Shown here: piece by piece, positions 1 through 7,918 of the stretch
Numbering within the stretch: position 1 is the stretch's first letter
Layout: every line of letters starts with the position of its first letter
Source: Lactobacillus xylocopicola
GTDB lineage: Bacteria > Bacillota > Bacilli > Lactobacillales > Lactobacillaceae
Length of the DNA stretch: 64,000 bases
Assembly (NCBI RefSeq): GCF_033096005.1
Contig: NZ_AP026803.1
Coordinates: 124,001-188,000, forward strand
Direction of reading: 5' to 3'
Translations under genes and position numbers: made by a program
The notes under the pieces: generated by a model
Seen by the model: the letters and a program-made list of their open reading frames with translations, nothing else
What the model was told of the DNA's origin: nothing
Database searches by the model: none

Positions 1-421
1 TGACTGTGCGCCAGAAGAGCGAAAGGCCATGGCCGGCATTCTTTTTGATTGACTTGCCGGCAGCTGGCTGACTGGCTTTTTGGGGGTGGCGCTGGTCATA
101 GTAGAACTTAAGTGCGAGGTAGAAGAGGTATAGACTACCAGCGAGTTTAATCTCCCAAAAGTTAATTAGGTAAGTGCCAAGCCCAATCACCACAAAACGA
201 AAAATATATGCACCCCAAAGCCCATAAAATAAGGACTTCTCTTGTTGACGTTGATCTGGCAATGCCTTGGTTTGAGCGGCCAGCACAACCGCATTATCAA
301 CTGACAGGAGGCATTCCATCAAGATAAGGGTAAGAATAACCAGCCAGTCCTGACCGCTCGTTAGGACGTGGAGCCAGTTACTGCTATCAAAGAAGGGGGC
401 ATACATTTTGATAATTGACAT
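1..421 (-). CDS. TerC family integral membrane protein (partial, C-terminus outside window)
   Basis: Reading the minus strand from an ATG at 421 gives an open frame of 140 codons running off the left edge. The product begins MSIIKMYAPFFDSSNW and contains the TerC-type stretch MECLLSVDNAVVLAAQ (about residues 35-50), with an acidic residue inside a hydrophobic helix as in the family, then a second helix (FRFVVIGLGTYLI). TerC-family membrane proteins are implicated in metal ion homeostasis, manganese export in some bacteria. A purine-rich stretch (AGAAAAGAG) lies upstream of the start. Family assignment is good; the substrate cannot be told from the sequence. Confidence 0.8.
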   Translation of the reverse strand, partial: MSIIKMYAPFFDSSNWLHVLTSGQDWLVILTLILMECLLSVDNAVVLAAQTKALPDQRQQEKSLFYGLWGAYIFRFVVIGLGTYLINFWEIKLAGSLYLFYLALKFYYDQRHPQKASQPAAGKSIKKNAGHGLSLFWRTV

Positions 422-470
422 TAATAACTCTTTTCTAGTTAAGGTTGAATCGTGACATTAGACAGGTAAT

Positions 471-1175
471 TTAAAGCTGCTGAAAAACATCCAGGGCATC
501 ACCGATAATGGCGGAGATACCAGGAGCAGGGATCGCGGTCTTGTTGATGGCCCAGACTTTGGCGCCGCTTTGCCGGTAGGAGAGGAGCTGAGCGAAAGGG
601 TAAACAACAAAACTAGTACCAGAAATAATGACTAAATCGGAATGTTGCATGGCATTAACAGCCTTAGCCAGGTTATCGCCGTTGATAGCTTCGCCGTATA
701 GAACAATTCCAGGTCGAATAATACCACCGCACGCTTCATGCCGGTAAGACTGGGCGTAGGCTTCGTAGCTGACCGGGTTGTGACACTTAGTACAATAAAT
801 ATTGTAGAGGCTGCCATGGAATTCAGTCAGGTGCTGATTGCCTGCTTTCTGATCCAGGCTATCAACATTCTGGGTAATAAGGTCACCTTTATCATGGCAA
901 ATTGCCGCGATTTTTTGATGGATAATATTAGGTTGGGCGGTGGGGAAATACATGTTATCCATGACAAACCGGTAGAAAAATTCCGGTCGCTGATAGAGCG
1001 TTTCTTCACTCAGGATGGTTTCCGGACTCTCTGCAACGCCACCATAGATACCATTTTTGGAACGGTAATCGGGGATGCCCGAGTGAGTAGATACACCTGC
1101 ACCAGTCAAAAAAGTAATGTGCTGGGCTTGCTTAATATCAGTTGCTAGTTCATTGATTTGGGAAGAATTAATCAT
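471..1175 (-). CDS. Sir2-family NAD-dependent protein deacylase (sirtuin)
   Basis: 234 residues, normal length for a compact bacterial sirtuin. Visible motifs are GAGVSTHSGIPDYRS (25-39, NAD binding), TQNVDSLD (101-108), the catalytic His120 in FHGS and GTS (186-188). The zinc module has Cys128 and Cys131 (CTKC), but the second half is H146-E-A-C149 instead of the usual CxxC, so the fourth ligand is probably His146 or zinc binding is altered. It should remove acyl groups from lysines using NAD. Start ATG at 1175 follows AAAGGA at good spacing. It stands alone between the TerC gene and asnA, both on the same strand; the asnA terminator separates it from asnA. Confidence 0.93.
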   Translation of the reverse strand: MINSSQINELATDIKQAQHITFLTGAGVSTHSGIPDYRSKNGIYGGVAESPETILSEETLYQRPEFFYRFVMDNMYFPTAQPNIIHQKIAAICHDKGDLITQNVDSLDQKAGNQHLTEFHGSLYNIYCTKCHNPVSYEAYAQSYRHEACGGIIRPGIVLYGEAINGDNLAKAVNAMQHSDLVIISGTSFVVYPFAQLLSYRQSGAKVWAINKTAIPAPGISAIIGDALDVFQQL

Positions 1176-1254
1176 CAGTTGGGTCCTTTCTGTAGACTGC
1201 TTGCTTTATATGATAGTCTACTACAAGAATCCGAATTGGCCCCATCTTTATCAC

Positions 1255-1284
1255 CAAAAAATCCGCCTGCTTTTACAGGTGGAT
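1255..1284 (-). terminator. Rho-independent terminator of asnA
   Basis: On the minus strand a 9-bp stem (ATCCACCTG / CAGGCGGAT, one G.U pair) closes a short loop and is followed by a T run (positions 1260-1256). It lies directly after the asnA stop codon. Confidence 0.8.
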
Positions 1285-1293
1285 CTGTTTGGC

Positions 1294-2304
1294 TTATAAA
1301 ATTTGCATATGATTGTCCTGGCACTGCTTAATCATTTCTGCTGACCAGACACTGGCTTGGACTTCGCCGATATGGGCCTTGCCCAAAAGTAGCATGCAGA
1401 GCCGGGACTGACCGATGCCACCGCCAATTGAATACGGAAGTTTTCCGGCTAGAAGCATGTGGTGGAAAGTCAATTGTTCGCGGTCCAGGCAATTCGCCTT
1501 TTTAAGTTGGTCATGCAGACTTTCCGGGCTGACCCGAATACCCATCGATGATATTTCCATTTTTTGCTGGAGCGGTTCATACCAAAATAACAGGTCACCG
1601 TTTAGTTGCCAGTCGTCATAGTCGGGTGCGCGACCATCGTGGGGTTGGCCGCTTCGGCGCAGTTTATCACCAATTTTCATAATAAAGACCGCTTTTTCTT
1701 CTTGGGCAATCTTATTTTCACGCTCTTCAGGAGACAAGGCGGGCCACCGATCTTCCAACTCTTGTGTACTGACAAAATGGACTTCATCCGGCAAGCGATA
1801 AGTGGAGGCTGGATAGCGTTCGGCACATTCTTTTTCAATCTGCTTGATTGCAGCATAAATTTGCTCAACCGTATTCTTTAAAGTCACGGTGGTACGTTCT
1901 TCTTTGGTGATCACCTTTTCCCAATCCCATTGGTCGACGTAAAGCGAATGGAAGTTATCTAGTTCCTCGTCGCGTCGAATGGCATTCATATTAGTATAAA
2001 GCCCTTCATGAATCCCAAAACCATACTTTTTTAAGGCCAGTCTTTTCCACTTGGCGAGCGAATGAACAATTTCTAGATCGTCTTCCCTAATATCTTTAGC
2101 ATCAAAGGCAACCGGGCGCTCAATTCCGTTTAAGTTATCGTTTAAGCCAGTGTGATGCTCAACAAACAGTGGTGCAGACATCCGTTGTAGATTAAGCTTT
2201 TCAGCTAGAATGGCCTGGAACTGTTCGCGAATAAAGACAATTGCGGCCTCCGTATCCCGAATGGTCAGGGTTGGTTGGTAGTCTTCCGGTAAAATTAAAG
2301 TCAT
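1294..2304 (-). CDS. asnA: Aspartate--ammonia ligase (asparagine synthetase A)
   Basis: 336 residues, the full family length. The class II aaRS-like fold is recognisable from [29 protein letters not shown] and the C-terminal [14 protein letters not shown] motif that forms the ATP site. It makes asparagine from aspartate, ammonia and ATP in the cytoplasm. Start ATG at 2304 follows a strong GGGAGG. The gene is preceded by a T-box leader whose probable specifier is AAC, which fits control by uncharged tRNA-Asn, and followed by its own terminator, so it is probably transcribed alone. Confidence 0.97.
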   Translation of the reverse strand: MTLILPEDYQPTLTIRDTEAAIVFIREQFQAILAEKLNLQRMSAPLFVEHHTGLNDNLNGIERPVAFDAKDIREDDLEIVHSLAKWKRLALKKYGFGIHEGLYTNMNAIRRDEELDNFHSLYVDQWDWEKVITKEERTTVTLKNTVEQIYAAIKQIEKECAERYPASTYRLPDEVHFVSTQELEDRWPALSPEERENKIAQEEKAVFIMKIGDKLRRSGQPHDGRAPDYDDWQLNGDLLFWYEPLQQKMEISSMGIRVSPESLHDQLKKANCLDREQLTFHHMLLAGKLPYSIGGGIGQSRLCMLLLGKAHIGEVQASVWSAEMIKQCQDNHMQIL

Positions 2305-2334
2305 AATGTTAACCTCCCAAGATTTGAGTCAAAG

Positions 2335-2600
2335 AAAAAGCCCTTCGCCCCTTAACTAAACAAGGACGAAAGGCTTTTTTCCGCGGTACCACCTAAATTG
2401 TCCCCTATGGGGACCAACTCATGAAGCACAATCATGCTTCACCAGCTTGATAACGTACTGGAGACGGCGCCACCTACTTTAACAATGATTTCAGTGTGCT
2501 GCTAAAAGGGTTTTTCAATAATCCAGGGTCTGCCGCCTTCCCACTATCGCCGGCTCACTTCAAGAGATAGATTATCTACTCGTCTTTTTCACTGCATTTA
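2335..2600 (-). promoter_or_regulatory. T-box leader (Asn specifier) of asnA
   Basis: Read on the minus strand, the leader has the hallmark T-box sequence AGGTGGTACCGCGG (2394-2381) followed by a long terminator hairpin (GCCTTTCGTCC ... GGGGCGAAGGGC) and a T run at about 2339-2335. In stem I, AGTAG precedes an arm ATAATC that pairs with GATTAT; the 3' side of the specifier loop then reads TGAAAAACC, placing AAC (Asn) at 2512-2510. The same offset in the other T-box of this window gives a sensible codon too. Uncharged tRNA-Asn would favour the antiterminator. The exact 5' end is estimated. Confidence 0.93.
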
Positions 2601-2685
2601 GTTTAATATTAATTTAACAAAACTATTAATTAAAAGCAAGTCTAAAATAAACGCAGCCGCACTAATCAACTAAAAATGACTTGTC

Positions 2686-2694
2686 TGTTATAAT
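2686..2694 (+). promoter_or_regulatory. Extended -10 promoter for the gene at 2724
   Basis: TGTTATAAT is an extended -10 box (TGn followed by TATAAT at 2689-2694), 30 bases before the start codon. No good -35 hexamer is visible, which is common with extended -10 promoters. Confidence 0.7.
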
Positions 2695-2723
2695 GAGTAA
2701 AAATAAAGGACGAGGAGTAAATT

Positions 2724-3200
2724 ATGGTAAGTTTTTATCTTATTTTAGATGCCGTGTTGCTCTGCTATACCTGCTATAGCTGGTATTGGCAGGCTAATAT
2801 TGACTTAAAAGGACAATATCGAACTTCTTCAGTAATTTGGATGGTAATTTTAATTTGGGCCGGTTTTGTTTGGCAATTTATTCAAAAAGGTGACCCCGGC
2901 CTAGGGGTCTTTTTGGCAATTTTTCTAATGATTGGGCTACTTGACGGCTTTACTGGTTTTGCGCCTAAGCGGGCCGTGGTATCAGGGTATTTTCGTCGGA
3001 CCGTGCCCTATACTGAAATCATGATGGTAACTTTGATTAAAGTGCCCAATCCAAAGAAAGAAATGGTTATTTGCATCCTCACGACACAGAAAAACAAGCA
3101 GTATTATCTCCGCTTTACTCATGGTGTTACCCAGATTATTGGAGCAATTAAAGAACACATTCACCACGATATTAAAATAGAAGTCCAAGACATTTTATAA
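2724..3200 (+). CDS. Hypothetical membrane protein
   Basis: 158 residues. Three hydrophobic segments are visible: residues 1-20, about 37-53 (VIWMVILIWAGFVWQF) and about 60-78 (GVFLAIFLMIGLLDGF), followed by a soluble C-terminal half of about 75 residues rich in beta-type segments, resembling the cytoplasmic tail of small membrane proteins of unknown function. ATG at 2724 follows GAGGAG. It is monocistronic as far as can be seen. I do not recognise the family and assign no function. Confidence 0.75.
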   Translation: MVSFYLILDAVLLCYTCYSWYWQANIDLKGQYRTSSVIWMVILIWAGFVWQFIQKGDPGLGVFLAIFLMIGLLDGFTGFAPKRAVVSGYFRRTVPYTEIMMVTLIKVPNPKKEMVICILTTQKNKQYYLRFTHGVTQIIGAIKEHIHHDIKIEVQDIL

Positions 3201-3378
3201 AAGTCCGTAGTCTGACCAGTTAGGGCTAAAGCAAAAATCAGTTGACTAAAAGCGGCAGATACTATAAGATGAGTTTTGTAACCGCTTTAAATATGGTATT
3301 ACTGCGCCGTCAAACTGATAAAGAGAGTCTATAAAATCCCGCTACTAGAATATGCGCTAGCACCATAAACGGAGCCAG

Positions 3379-3827
3379 ATGATGCGAAAAAACCTTACAA
3401 AATCACTACCTACGTCCTCGGATGTTTACTGGTACCTACACTGCTCTGCTTGATCAATGCCAGCAAAAATCCGGCTACTCCGACTCCTAGAGGGGACTTT
3501 GATAATAATGTCAATCCCCCCAATAATGTTCATGTTGCGGTGAACGTACATGAACATCAGGATTACATATTTTACTTTAATGGCGCTGAATTCGACCGGG
3601 GTACATACAAGAGAGCAATAGCTGACCCAAACAATGGTAAATTCAAACATGAGACCGATAAGCGTGCAAGCGATAATGCATATGTCTTAAAGCCCCAAAA
3701 GGGCCGTGGCGGCATTTTGGTCGTTACAAATAAAAAATCATATTTGTATTACCCCAAGTTAAGAGACCAGGTGATTGTTGTTGAGAAAACCTCGGATGTG
3801 CCAACAACGATAGGAGAATCGAAGTAA
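3379..3827 (+). CDS. Hypothetical secreted or membrane-anchored protein, split by a frameshift at an A-tract
   Basis: The main frame (TTG at 3450 to TAA at 3827) lacks a proper start. Upstream in that frame the sequence encodes a hydrophobic segment YVLGCLLVPTLLCLIN, and the frame stays open back to 3369 without an ATG. A start ATGATG with a GGAG ribosome site sits at 3379 one frame away and reaches a stop at 3453. The two frames meet at six A residues (3387-3392): seven A residues, or a -1 slip on A AAA AAC, joins MMRK to the hydrophobic segment and gives a signal peptide or anchor followed by about 120 hydrophilic residues. So it may be a pseudogene, a slippage-controlled gene, or a sequencing error. 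Function is unknown; the domain after the anchor is not recognised. Confidence 0.6.
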
Positions 3828-3924
3828 TTTCATACGAATACCTAGAGAAGTAACGATGGGAAAATTCAATAGGAGTTAGATAAAGAAAGCCAGTAGTAAA
3901 CGCTTTAAAACAAGTAAAATTGCA

Positions 3925-3930
3925 TATAAT
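3925..3930 (+). promoter_or_regulatory. -10 box of the nitroreductase gene
   Basis: TATAAT at 3925-3930 lies directly before an ATG at 3931. Transcription would begin near 3937, so that ATG cannot be the start codon. It leaves a very short leader before the ATG at 3949. Confidence 0.6.
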
Positions 3931-3948
3931 ATGGAAAGTGTGATAAAT

Positions 3949-4590
3949 ATGCGTAATAATGACTTTAATGATGTTGTTCAAAACCGTCATTCTGTCCGAA
4001 ATTTTGACCGGACAGTTAAAATTCCACGGTTTGAGTTTAAACAGATGATTGAAGAGACAATTACTGCTCCCTCGGCCTGTAATTTGCAGGCTTGGCACTT
4101 TGAAATTGCAGATACAGCAGCCAGTTTAGCTAGGGTAAAAAAATACATGATGAAATTCAATTATCCGCAAGTGGATTCCTGTGCAGCTATTGTACAGCTT
4201 TTTGGTTATAGTGATGCTTATAAGGCTTACCGCAAAATGTGGACCAAAACTTATGAAGAGGGACATATCACTAAAGAAAAACTGGACGAAGTATTGAGTA
4301 CTTTTTTGCCGCTCTATGAGAATGGGTCAAGACAAATGCGAGCAATGGATGCCATTATTGATAGTTCGTTGGCGGCAATGCAGTTTATGTTAGTAGCACG
4401 TAATCATGGTTATGATACTAACCCAATTGCTGGTTATGATGCTAATCAAGTTCCTGCCACTTTCGGCCTTGATCCAGAGCTCTATGTTCCGGTTATGGCA
4501 ATTGCAATTGGCAAAAGCACAAAACAGATGAATGATGCAGTTAAGACAGTTCGTTATCCAGTTGAGCAAAATTATCATTTCGCAGATTAA
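3949..4590 (+). CDS. Nitroreductase family protein
   Basis: 213 residues from the ATG at 3949; the upstream in-frame ATG at 3931 abuts the -10 box and is rejected. The N-terminal RHSVRNFD and the PSACNLQAWHF segment are the FMN-binding signature of the nitroreductase superfamily, and the C-terminal half has the usual hydrophobic helix (SSLAAMQFMLVARNHGYDTNPI). Such proteins are homodimeric cytoplasmic FMN enzymes that reduce nitro compounds, quinones or other acceptors using NAD(P)H; the physiological substrate cannot be deduced. It ends at a bidirectional terminator shared with the convergent cls gene. Confidence 0.9.
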   Translation: MRNNDFNDVVQNRHSVRNFDRTVKIPRFEFKQMIEETITAPSACNLQAWHFEIADTAASLARVKKYMMKFNYPQVDSCAAIVQLFGYSDAYKAYRKMWTKTYEEGHITKEKLDEVLSTFLPLYENGSRQMRAMDAIIDSSLAAMQFMLVARNHGYDTNPIAGYDANQVPATFGLDPELYVPVMAIAIGKSTKQMNDAVKTVRYPVEQNYHFAD

Positions 4591-4610
4591 GGTCCACGAT
4601 TGACATCAGT

Positions 4611-4643
4611 AAAAAAGACTTCCAATCATTGGGAGTCTTTTTT
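4611..4643. terminator. Bidirectional terminator between nitroreductase and cls genes
   Basis: A 14-16 bp stem (AAAAAAGACTTCCAAT / ATTGGGAGTCTTTTTT, with one G.U pair) has A and T tracts on both sides, so it can end transcription from either direction. Its right arm overlaps the cls stop codon. Confidence 0.85.
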
Positions 4644-6099
4644 AGAGAATTGGTGAGAGCATTCTTGAGAAGCTCTGAAGCGTCTTGAGCCAGCGACTTT
4701 GCTGGGCAATTGCTTGCGGCGTTAACAAAGTTGAATCCTTCATGTCTGCTTCAAAAGAGCGGGCGACCTCGCCAGTAAAGTCACGGTCATAGAAAACAGC
4801 AATATCTTCGAAGTTGAGATCATAAGAGCGGTAATCCTGATTCATTGAACCGACTGTTGAAAAGTTATCGTCCACCACAATGGTTTTGGCATGGATGAAG
4901 CCCTTGTTGTAGATATAGATCTTGACGCCATAACGTGACAATTCATTGGCATACCACTGTGTTGCCCGATAAATGAAAGGATGGTCAGGCTTACATGGGA
5001 TCATGATGCGAAGGTCGACCCCCGACATGGCCATAGTAAGCATTGTAGCAAACATGGCGTCGTCAGGAATCAAATACGGGGTTTGAATCCAGACCCGCTT
5101 CTTGGCCATGGCCATCAACCGCATGACGCCGTTGCGCATGTTGGCATTATAATGGTCCGGCCCGTCAGAAACAATTTGAGTTGCGACATCACCAGGATGA
5201 ATGTCGTTTTCGTCAAGATTAGGAAAGAGTAGCTGATTAAAGGTGATAATCTGCTCTTCCTTCTGGACCGAGGCATTCCAATCCATAACAAAACGCTCTT
5301 GCAAGAGCAGTGAGGCCGAACCAACAATTCTAACCTGACTGTCGCGCCAGTAGCCAAACTTCTTTTTTCGGCTCAGATACTGGTCCCCAATGTTGAAGCC
5401 GCCGGTCCACGAGGTTTTGCCATCAACGATGACAATTTTGCGGTGGAGGTGGTAGTTGATACGGTATCTAGTGATCATATTACGTGAGGTGATGAAGGGT
5501 AAGACTTGACCGCCTGCCTTACGTAGCTGATTGAACCAAGTTTTGGTGGCTCCCATCGAGCCCCAAGCATCATAAAGTACACGGACATTAACCCCCTCCT
5601 TAGCCTTATTAATTAACAGGTCAAGGAATTCATTGCCAATCTGGTCATTATAAAAAGTATAAAATTCAATGTTGACCGTTTGCTGGGCGTTTTTAATGTC
5701 ACGCATCATATCCTGAAACATTGGCTGCCCATCGGTGTAGAGCTTGACGTGGTTGTTTTTGCTTAAGGGCGAATCACCGTTATGATCGAAAAAATGCACG
5801 ACCATTTTAGCTTGATTGGAGGTATCAGAGGTGCTGATCTTTTTTGGGGCCTTGGTAATTGATTTTTGGACGTTACGCAAGCCAATGTGGTGTTGCTTAT
5901 TAATAGCAAAAATATTTTCTTGCGAGATTCCCCGTCCAAAAAAGCCGTAAAGAATCAGGCCAATTACTGGCAGAACTAGCAGAATGATTAACCAAGCCCA
6001 GGTCGTTGAAACAGAACGGCGCCTGTGAAAGACAATGTAGAAAGCTAAAATGGTGTTAGTGATGATAATGATGCGGATGATGTCGTGAAGGATGATCAC
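4642..6099 (-). CDS. cls: Cardiolipin synthase
   Basis: 485 residues, the standard length. Two N-terminal membrane helices (about 5-25 and 33-52) precede two phospholipase D motifs: H219-R-K221...D226 with GGFNIGD, and H403-A-K405...D410 with GSMNQD. The enzyme condenses two phosphatidylglycerols to cardiolipin at the cytoplasmic membrane. The start is a GTG at 6099, five bases after GGAGGT, and is supported by the N-terminal helix starting immediately. It lies 22 bp downstream of the DUF915 hydrolase gene on the same strand, so the two are probably cotranscribed and share the terminator overlapping the stop. Confidence 0.96.
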   Translation of the reverse strand: MIILHDIIRIIIITNTILAFYIVFHRRRSVSTTWAWLIILLVLPVIGLILYGFFGRGISQENIFAINKQHHIGLRNVQKSITKAPKKISTSDTSNQAKMVVHFFDHNGDSPLSKNNHVKLYTDGQPMFQDMMRDIKNAQQTVNIEFYTFYNDQIGNEFLDLLINKAKEGVNVRVLYDAWGSMGATKTWFNQLRKAGGQVLPFITSRNMITRYRINYHLHRKIVIVDGKTSWTGGFNIGDQYLSRKKKFGYWRDSQVRIVGSASLLLQERFVMDWNASVQKEEQIITFNQLLFPNLDENDIHPGDVATQIVSDGPDHYNANMRNGVMRLMAMAKKRVWIQTPYLIPDDAMFATMLTMAMSGVDLRIMIPCKPDHPFIYRATQWYANELSRYGVKIYIYNKGFIHAKTIVVDDNFSTVGSMNQDYRSYDLNFEDIAVFYDRDFTGEVARSFEADMKDSTLLTPQAIAQQSRWLKTLQSFSRMLSPIL

Positions 6100-6121
6100 T
6101 GCTTACCTCCAAAAAGATTGA

Positions 6122-7057
6122 TTATTTTGATAATCCGATGAACTCGTCAATAATGTTAATCACAAATGGGTTGTCATGCATCCAGCTGTGCTCAGCATAC
6201 TTTTGCCCCCGAATTTCTACTTCATGGTAGGAATTAGCATTAGGTGCTAGAATATAGCGAATGCTTTTGGCGGAAGTAACAGAGATGAACTTGTCACTAT
6301 TAGTGTTATCCAAAACATTGCCATAAATGTTGAGAATGGCAATATTGGGGTTGAAACGCTTGCGGTAAAGCAACAAGTAAAAGTAGTGCGGGTAGACTAC
6401 AGTCGGACGGCCGTTTTGGTTGAAGCCATTGACGTTGGGGATATCTCCCATGTAAGTTGTGCCATTGAAGGGTCCAGCAACGAAAGCACACTTGGTTAGT
6501 CGCGGGAAGTTTGCTTTGCGAGCGGTGCGCATTTCCGTGCGGACAATGCAGGGGCAAGCCAGCGAATGGGCAACTGCAGCGTAGTTTTTGAAGTGATACC
6601 GGTTAGCCAAAAAGGGTAAAACAAAACTTAAGTAATAGTCAATCGTGTAAACGTTGACTAGGCGCTGGCGAAAGATGACCTGAACAATTGGATTAGGATC
6701 ACCGGTCCAGGTACCCTCAAGCTTGAAGTTGCCGAGCAAGTCGGCAGTTACTTTAAGAAACTGGGTAGATCCCTTATCTTTTAGCGCCTGTTTGACCATT
6801 GCATTGGTAGTATAATCACCGCCGCGGAAGCCGTGGAAGTAGATAATGGGGACCTGGGCGAAGTCGCCGTGCTTGTCCTCGATGGTAGCCTGGTCGGTGA
6901 CTGTCTTCTTAGGATGGAAACGGAGAAAAGCCCGCAGCGGAACAAAGGTAGCTAACGCAGCTAAAAAGAGCATATTGAACTGGCTGGGTTCTTTTGATAA
7001 ATTGTGTTTGCGGTTTTTTTCCGCTTCTTCCTTATATTTTTTGGTATTGAAGAACAT
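6122..7057 (-). CDS. Alpha/beta hydrolase, DUF915 family, membrane-anchored
   Basis: 311 residues. A short basic N-terminus precedes one hydrophobic segment (MLFLAALATFVPLRAF, about 29-44), then an alpha/beta hydrolase fold beginning PIIYFHGFRGG. The nucleophile region reads AVAHSLACP, giving a Ser in an AHSLA context where the family usually has GHSMGG. The C-terminal EHSWMHDNP supplies the probable catalytic His. Such proteins are probably cell-surface lipases or esterases of unknown substrate; placement upstream of cls hints at a role linked to membrane lipids, but that is inference. ATG at 7057 follows AAGGCGG. Confidence 0.85.
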   Translation of the reverse strand: MFFNTKKYKEEAEKNRKHNLSKEPSQFNMLFLAALATFVPLRAFLRFHPKKTVTDQATIEDKHGDFAQVPIIYFHGFRGGDYTTNAMVKQALKDKGSTQFLKVTADLLGNFKLEGTWTGDPNPIVQVIFRQRLVNVYTIDYYLSFVLPFLANRYHFKNYAAVAHSLACPCIVRTEMRTARKANFPRLTKCAFVAGPFNGTTYMGDIPNVNGFNQNGRPTVVYPHYFYLLLYRKRFNPNIAILNIYGNVLDNTNSDKFISVTSAKSIRYILAPNANSYHEVEIRGQKYAEHSWMHDNPFVINIIDEFIGLSK

Positions 7058-7128
7058 AATGGCCGCCTTAAAATTAAACTACTTGTATTTTAACATTGAC
7101 GAGAACTTTTTAGGGAATAGAGGTACGG

Positions 7129-7917
7129 ATGAAATTTTATGCAGTTAGAAAGGGCCGTAAACCAGGTGTTTATCGCACTTGGGCAGCGGCCAAAGAGCAA
7201 GTTGAGGGTTTTTCTGGAGCAGAGTATAAGTCATTTACCAAGGTAACCGATGCTACTGAATACCTGAATTGGAATCAGCGAAAAATCAACCAAGTTTTTC
7301 AAAAAGATGAAGAAGCATTAGAGCGAGCAATTGCCAAAATCCAGCAAACGAGCCGTACAGTTAACCAAGTTAGTCAAGATCAGGCAGGGCGCCGCGAACC
7401 AGCTGCTAAAAAAAGCAAGCCAGGTGGTTATTTTGCTACGACTTATACCGATGGCGGCACCCGTAACACGGGGAATTACAAGGGCGGGCACGTCCGCACC
7501 ACGGATAAAGCGGCCTGGGCCTACCTGATCGAATGGCAGGATCACGGGCAGCAGCAGACAGTCCATGATGCCAATGGTGAATTGGGTGCAACTAACAATA
7601 AGATGGAGTTGACTGCCCTAATTGAAGCACTAAAAAAATTACTGGAATTGGGTTTTAACCAAAAACCCTTACTGTTTGTGCTTGACTCGCAGTATGTGCT
7701 AAATCCGATTACCAAGGGTTGGCTTAAGGGTTGGAAAAAACGGGGTTGGAAAAAAAGCACCCCAGGCGAAATTGCAAACCTGGAGTGCTGGCAAAAATTA
7801 GATCAACTACTTGAGCAATTTTCACAAAGTCACTTTGAGTGGACCAAGGGTCATGCCAATAATCGTGGTAACGAGTATGTTGACCATGCCCTGAATGAGG
7901 TTATGGATCAGATGTGA
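7129..7917 (+). CDS. rnhA: Ribonuclease HI with N-terminal hybrid-binding (viroplasmin-like) domain
   Basis: 262 residues. Residues 1-48 form the RNase H1 N-terminal hybrid-binding domain (FYAVRKGRKPGVYRTWAAA...F..V). After a linker rich in charged residues the catalytic domain starts at about 103. The acidic active site is complete: Asp108 (YTDGG), Glu160 (NKMEL), Asp186 (LDSQYV) and Asp252 (EYVDHAL), with His242 in KGHANNRGN. It degrades RNA in RNA-DNA hybrids. The gene is convergent with the DUF1002 gene, with only one base between the two stop codons and no terminator visible between them. Confidence 0.95.
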   Translation: MKFYAVRKGRKPGVYRTWAAAKEQVEGFSGAEYKSFTKVTDATEYLNWNQRKINQVFQKDEEALERAIAKIQQTSRTVNQVSQDQAGRREPAAKKSKPGGYFATTYTDGGTRNTGNYKGGHVRTTDKAAWAYLIEWQDHGQQQTVHDANGELGATNNKMELTALIEALKKLLELGFNQKPLLFVLDSQYVLNPITKGWLKGWKKRGWKKSTPGEIANLECWQKLDQLLEQFSQSHFEWTKGHANNRGNEYVDHALNEVMDQM

Positions 7918-7918
7918 A

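Noticed and set aside
738-1148. 136-codon open frame on the plus strand inside the sirtuin gene
   Set aside because: Lies antisense to a gene with full motifs; no ribosome site and no recognisable protein.
3271-3336. 21-codon frame starting MSFVTALNMV
   Set aside because: No ribosome site, short, no family features; chance frame in a non-coding stretch.
3931-3948. ATG at 3931 as start of the nitroreductase
   Set aside because: It abuts the -10 box TATAAT; the mRNA would begin after it.
3724-4098. 124-codon minus-strand frame across the start of the nitroreductase gene
   Set aside because: Antisense to the conserved N-terminus of a recognised enzyme, overlapping its promoter.
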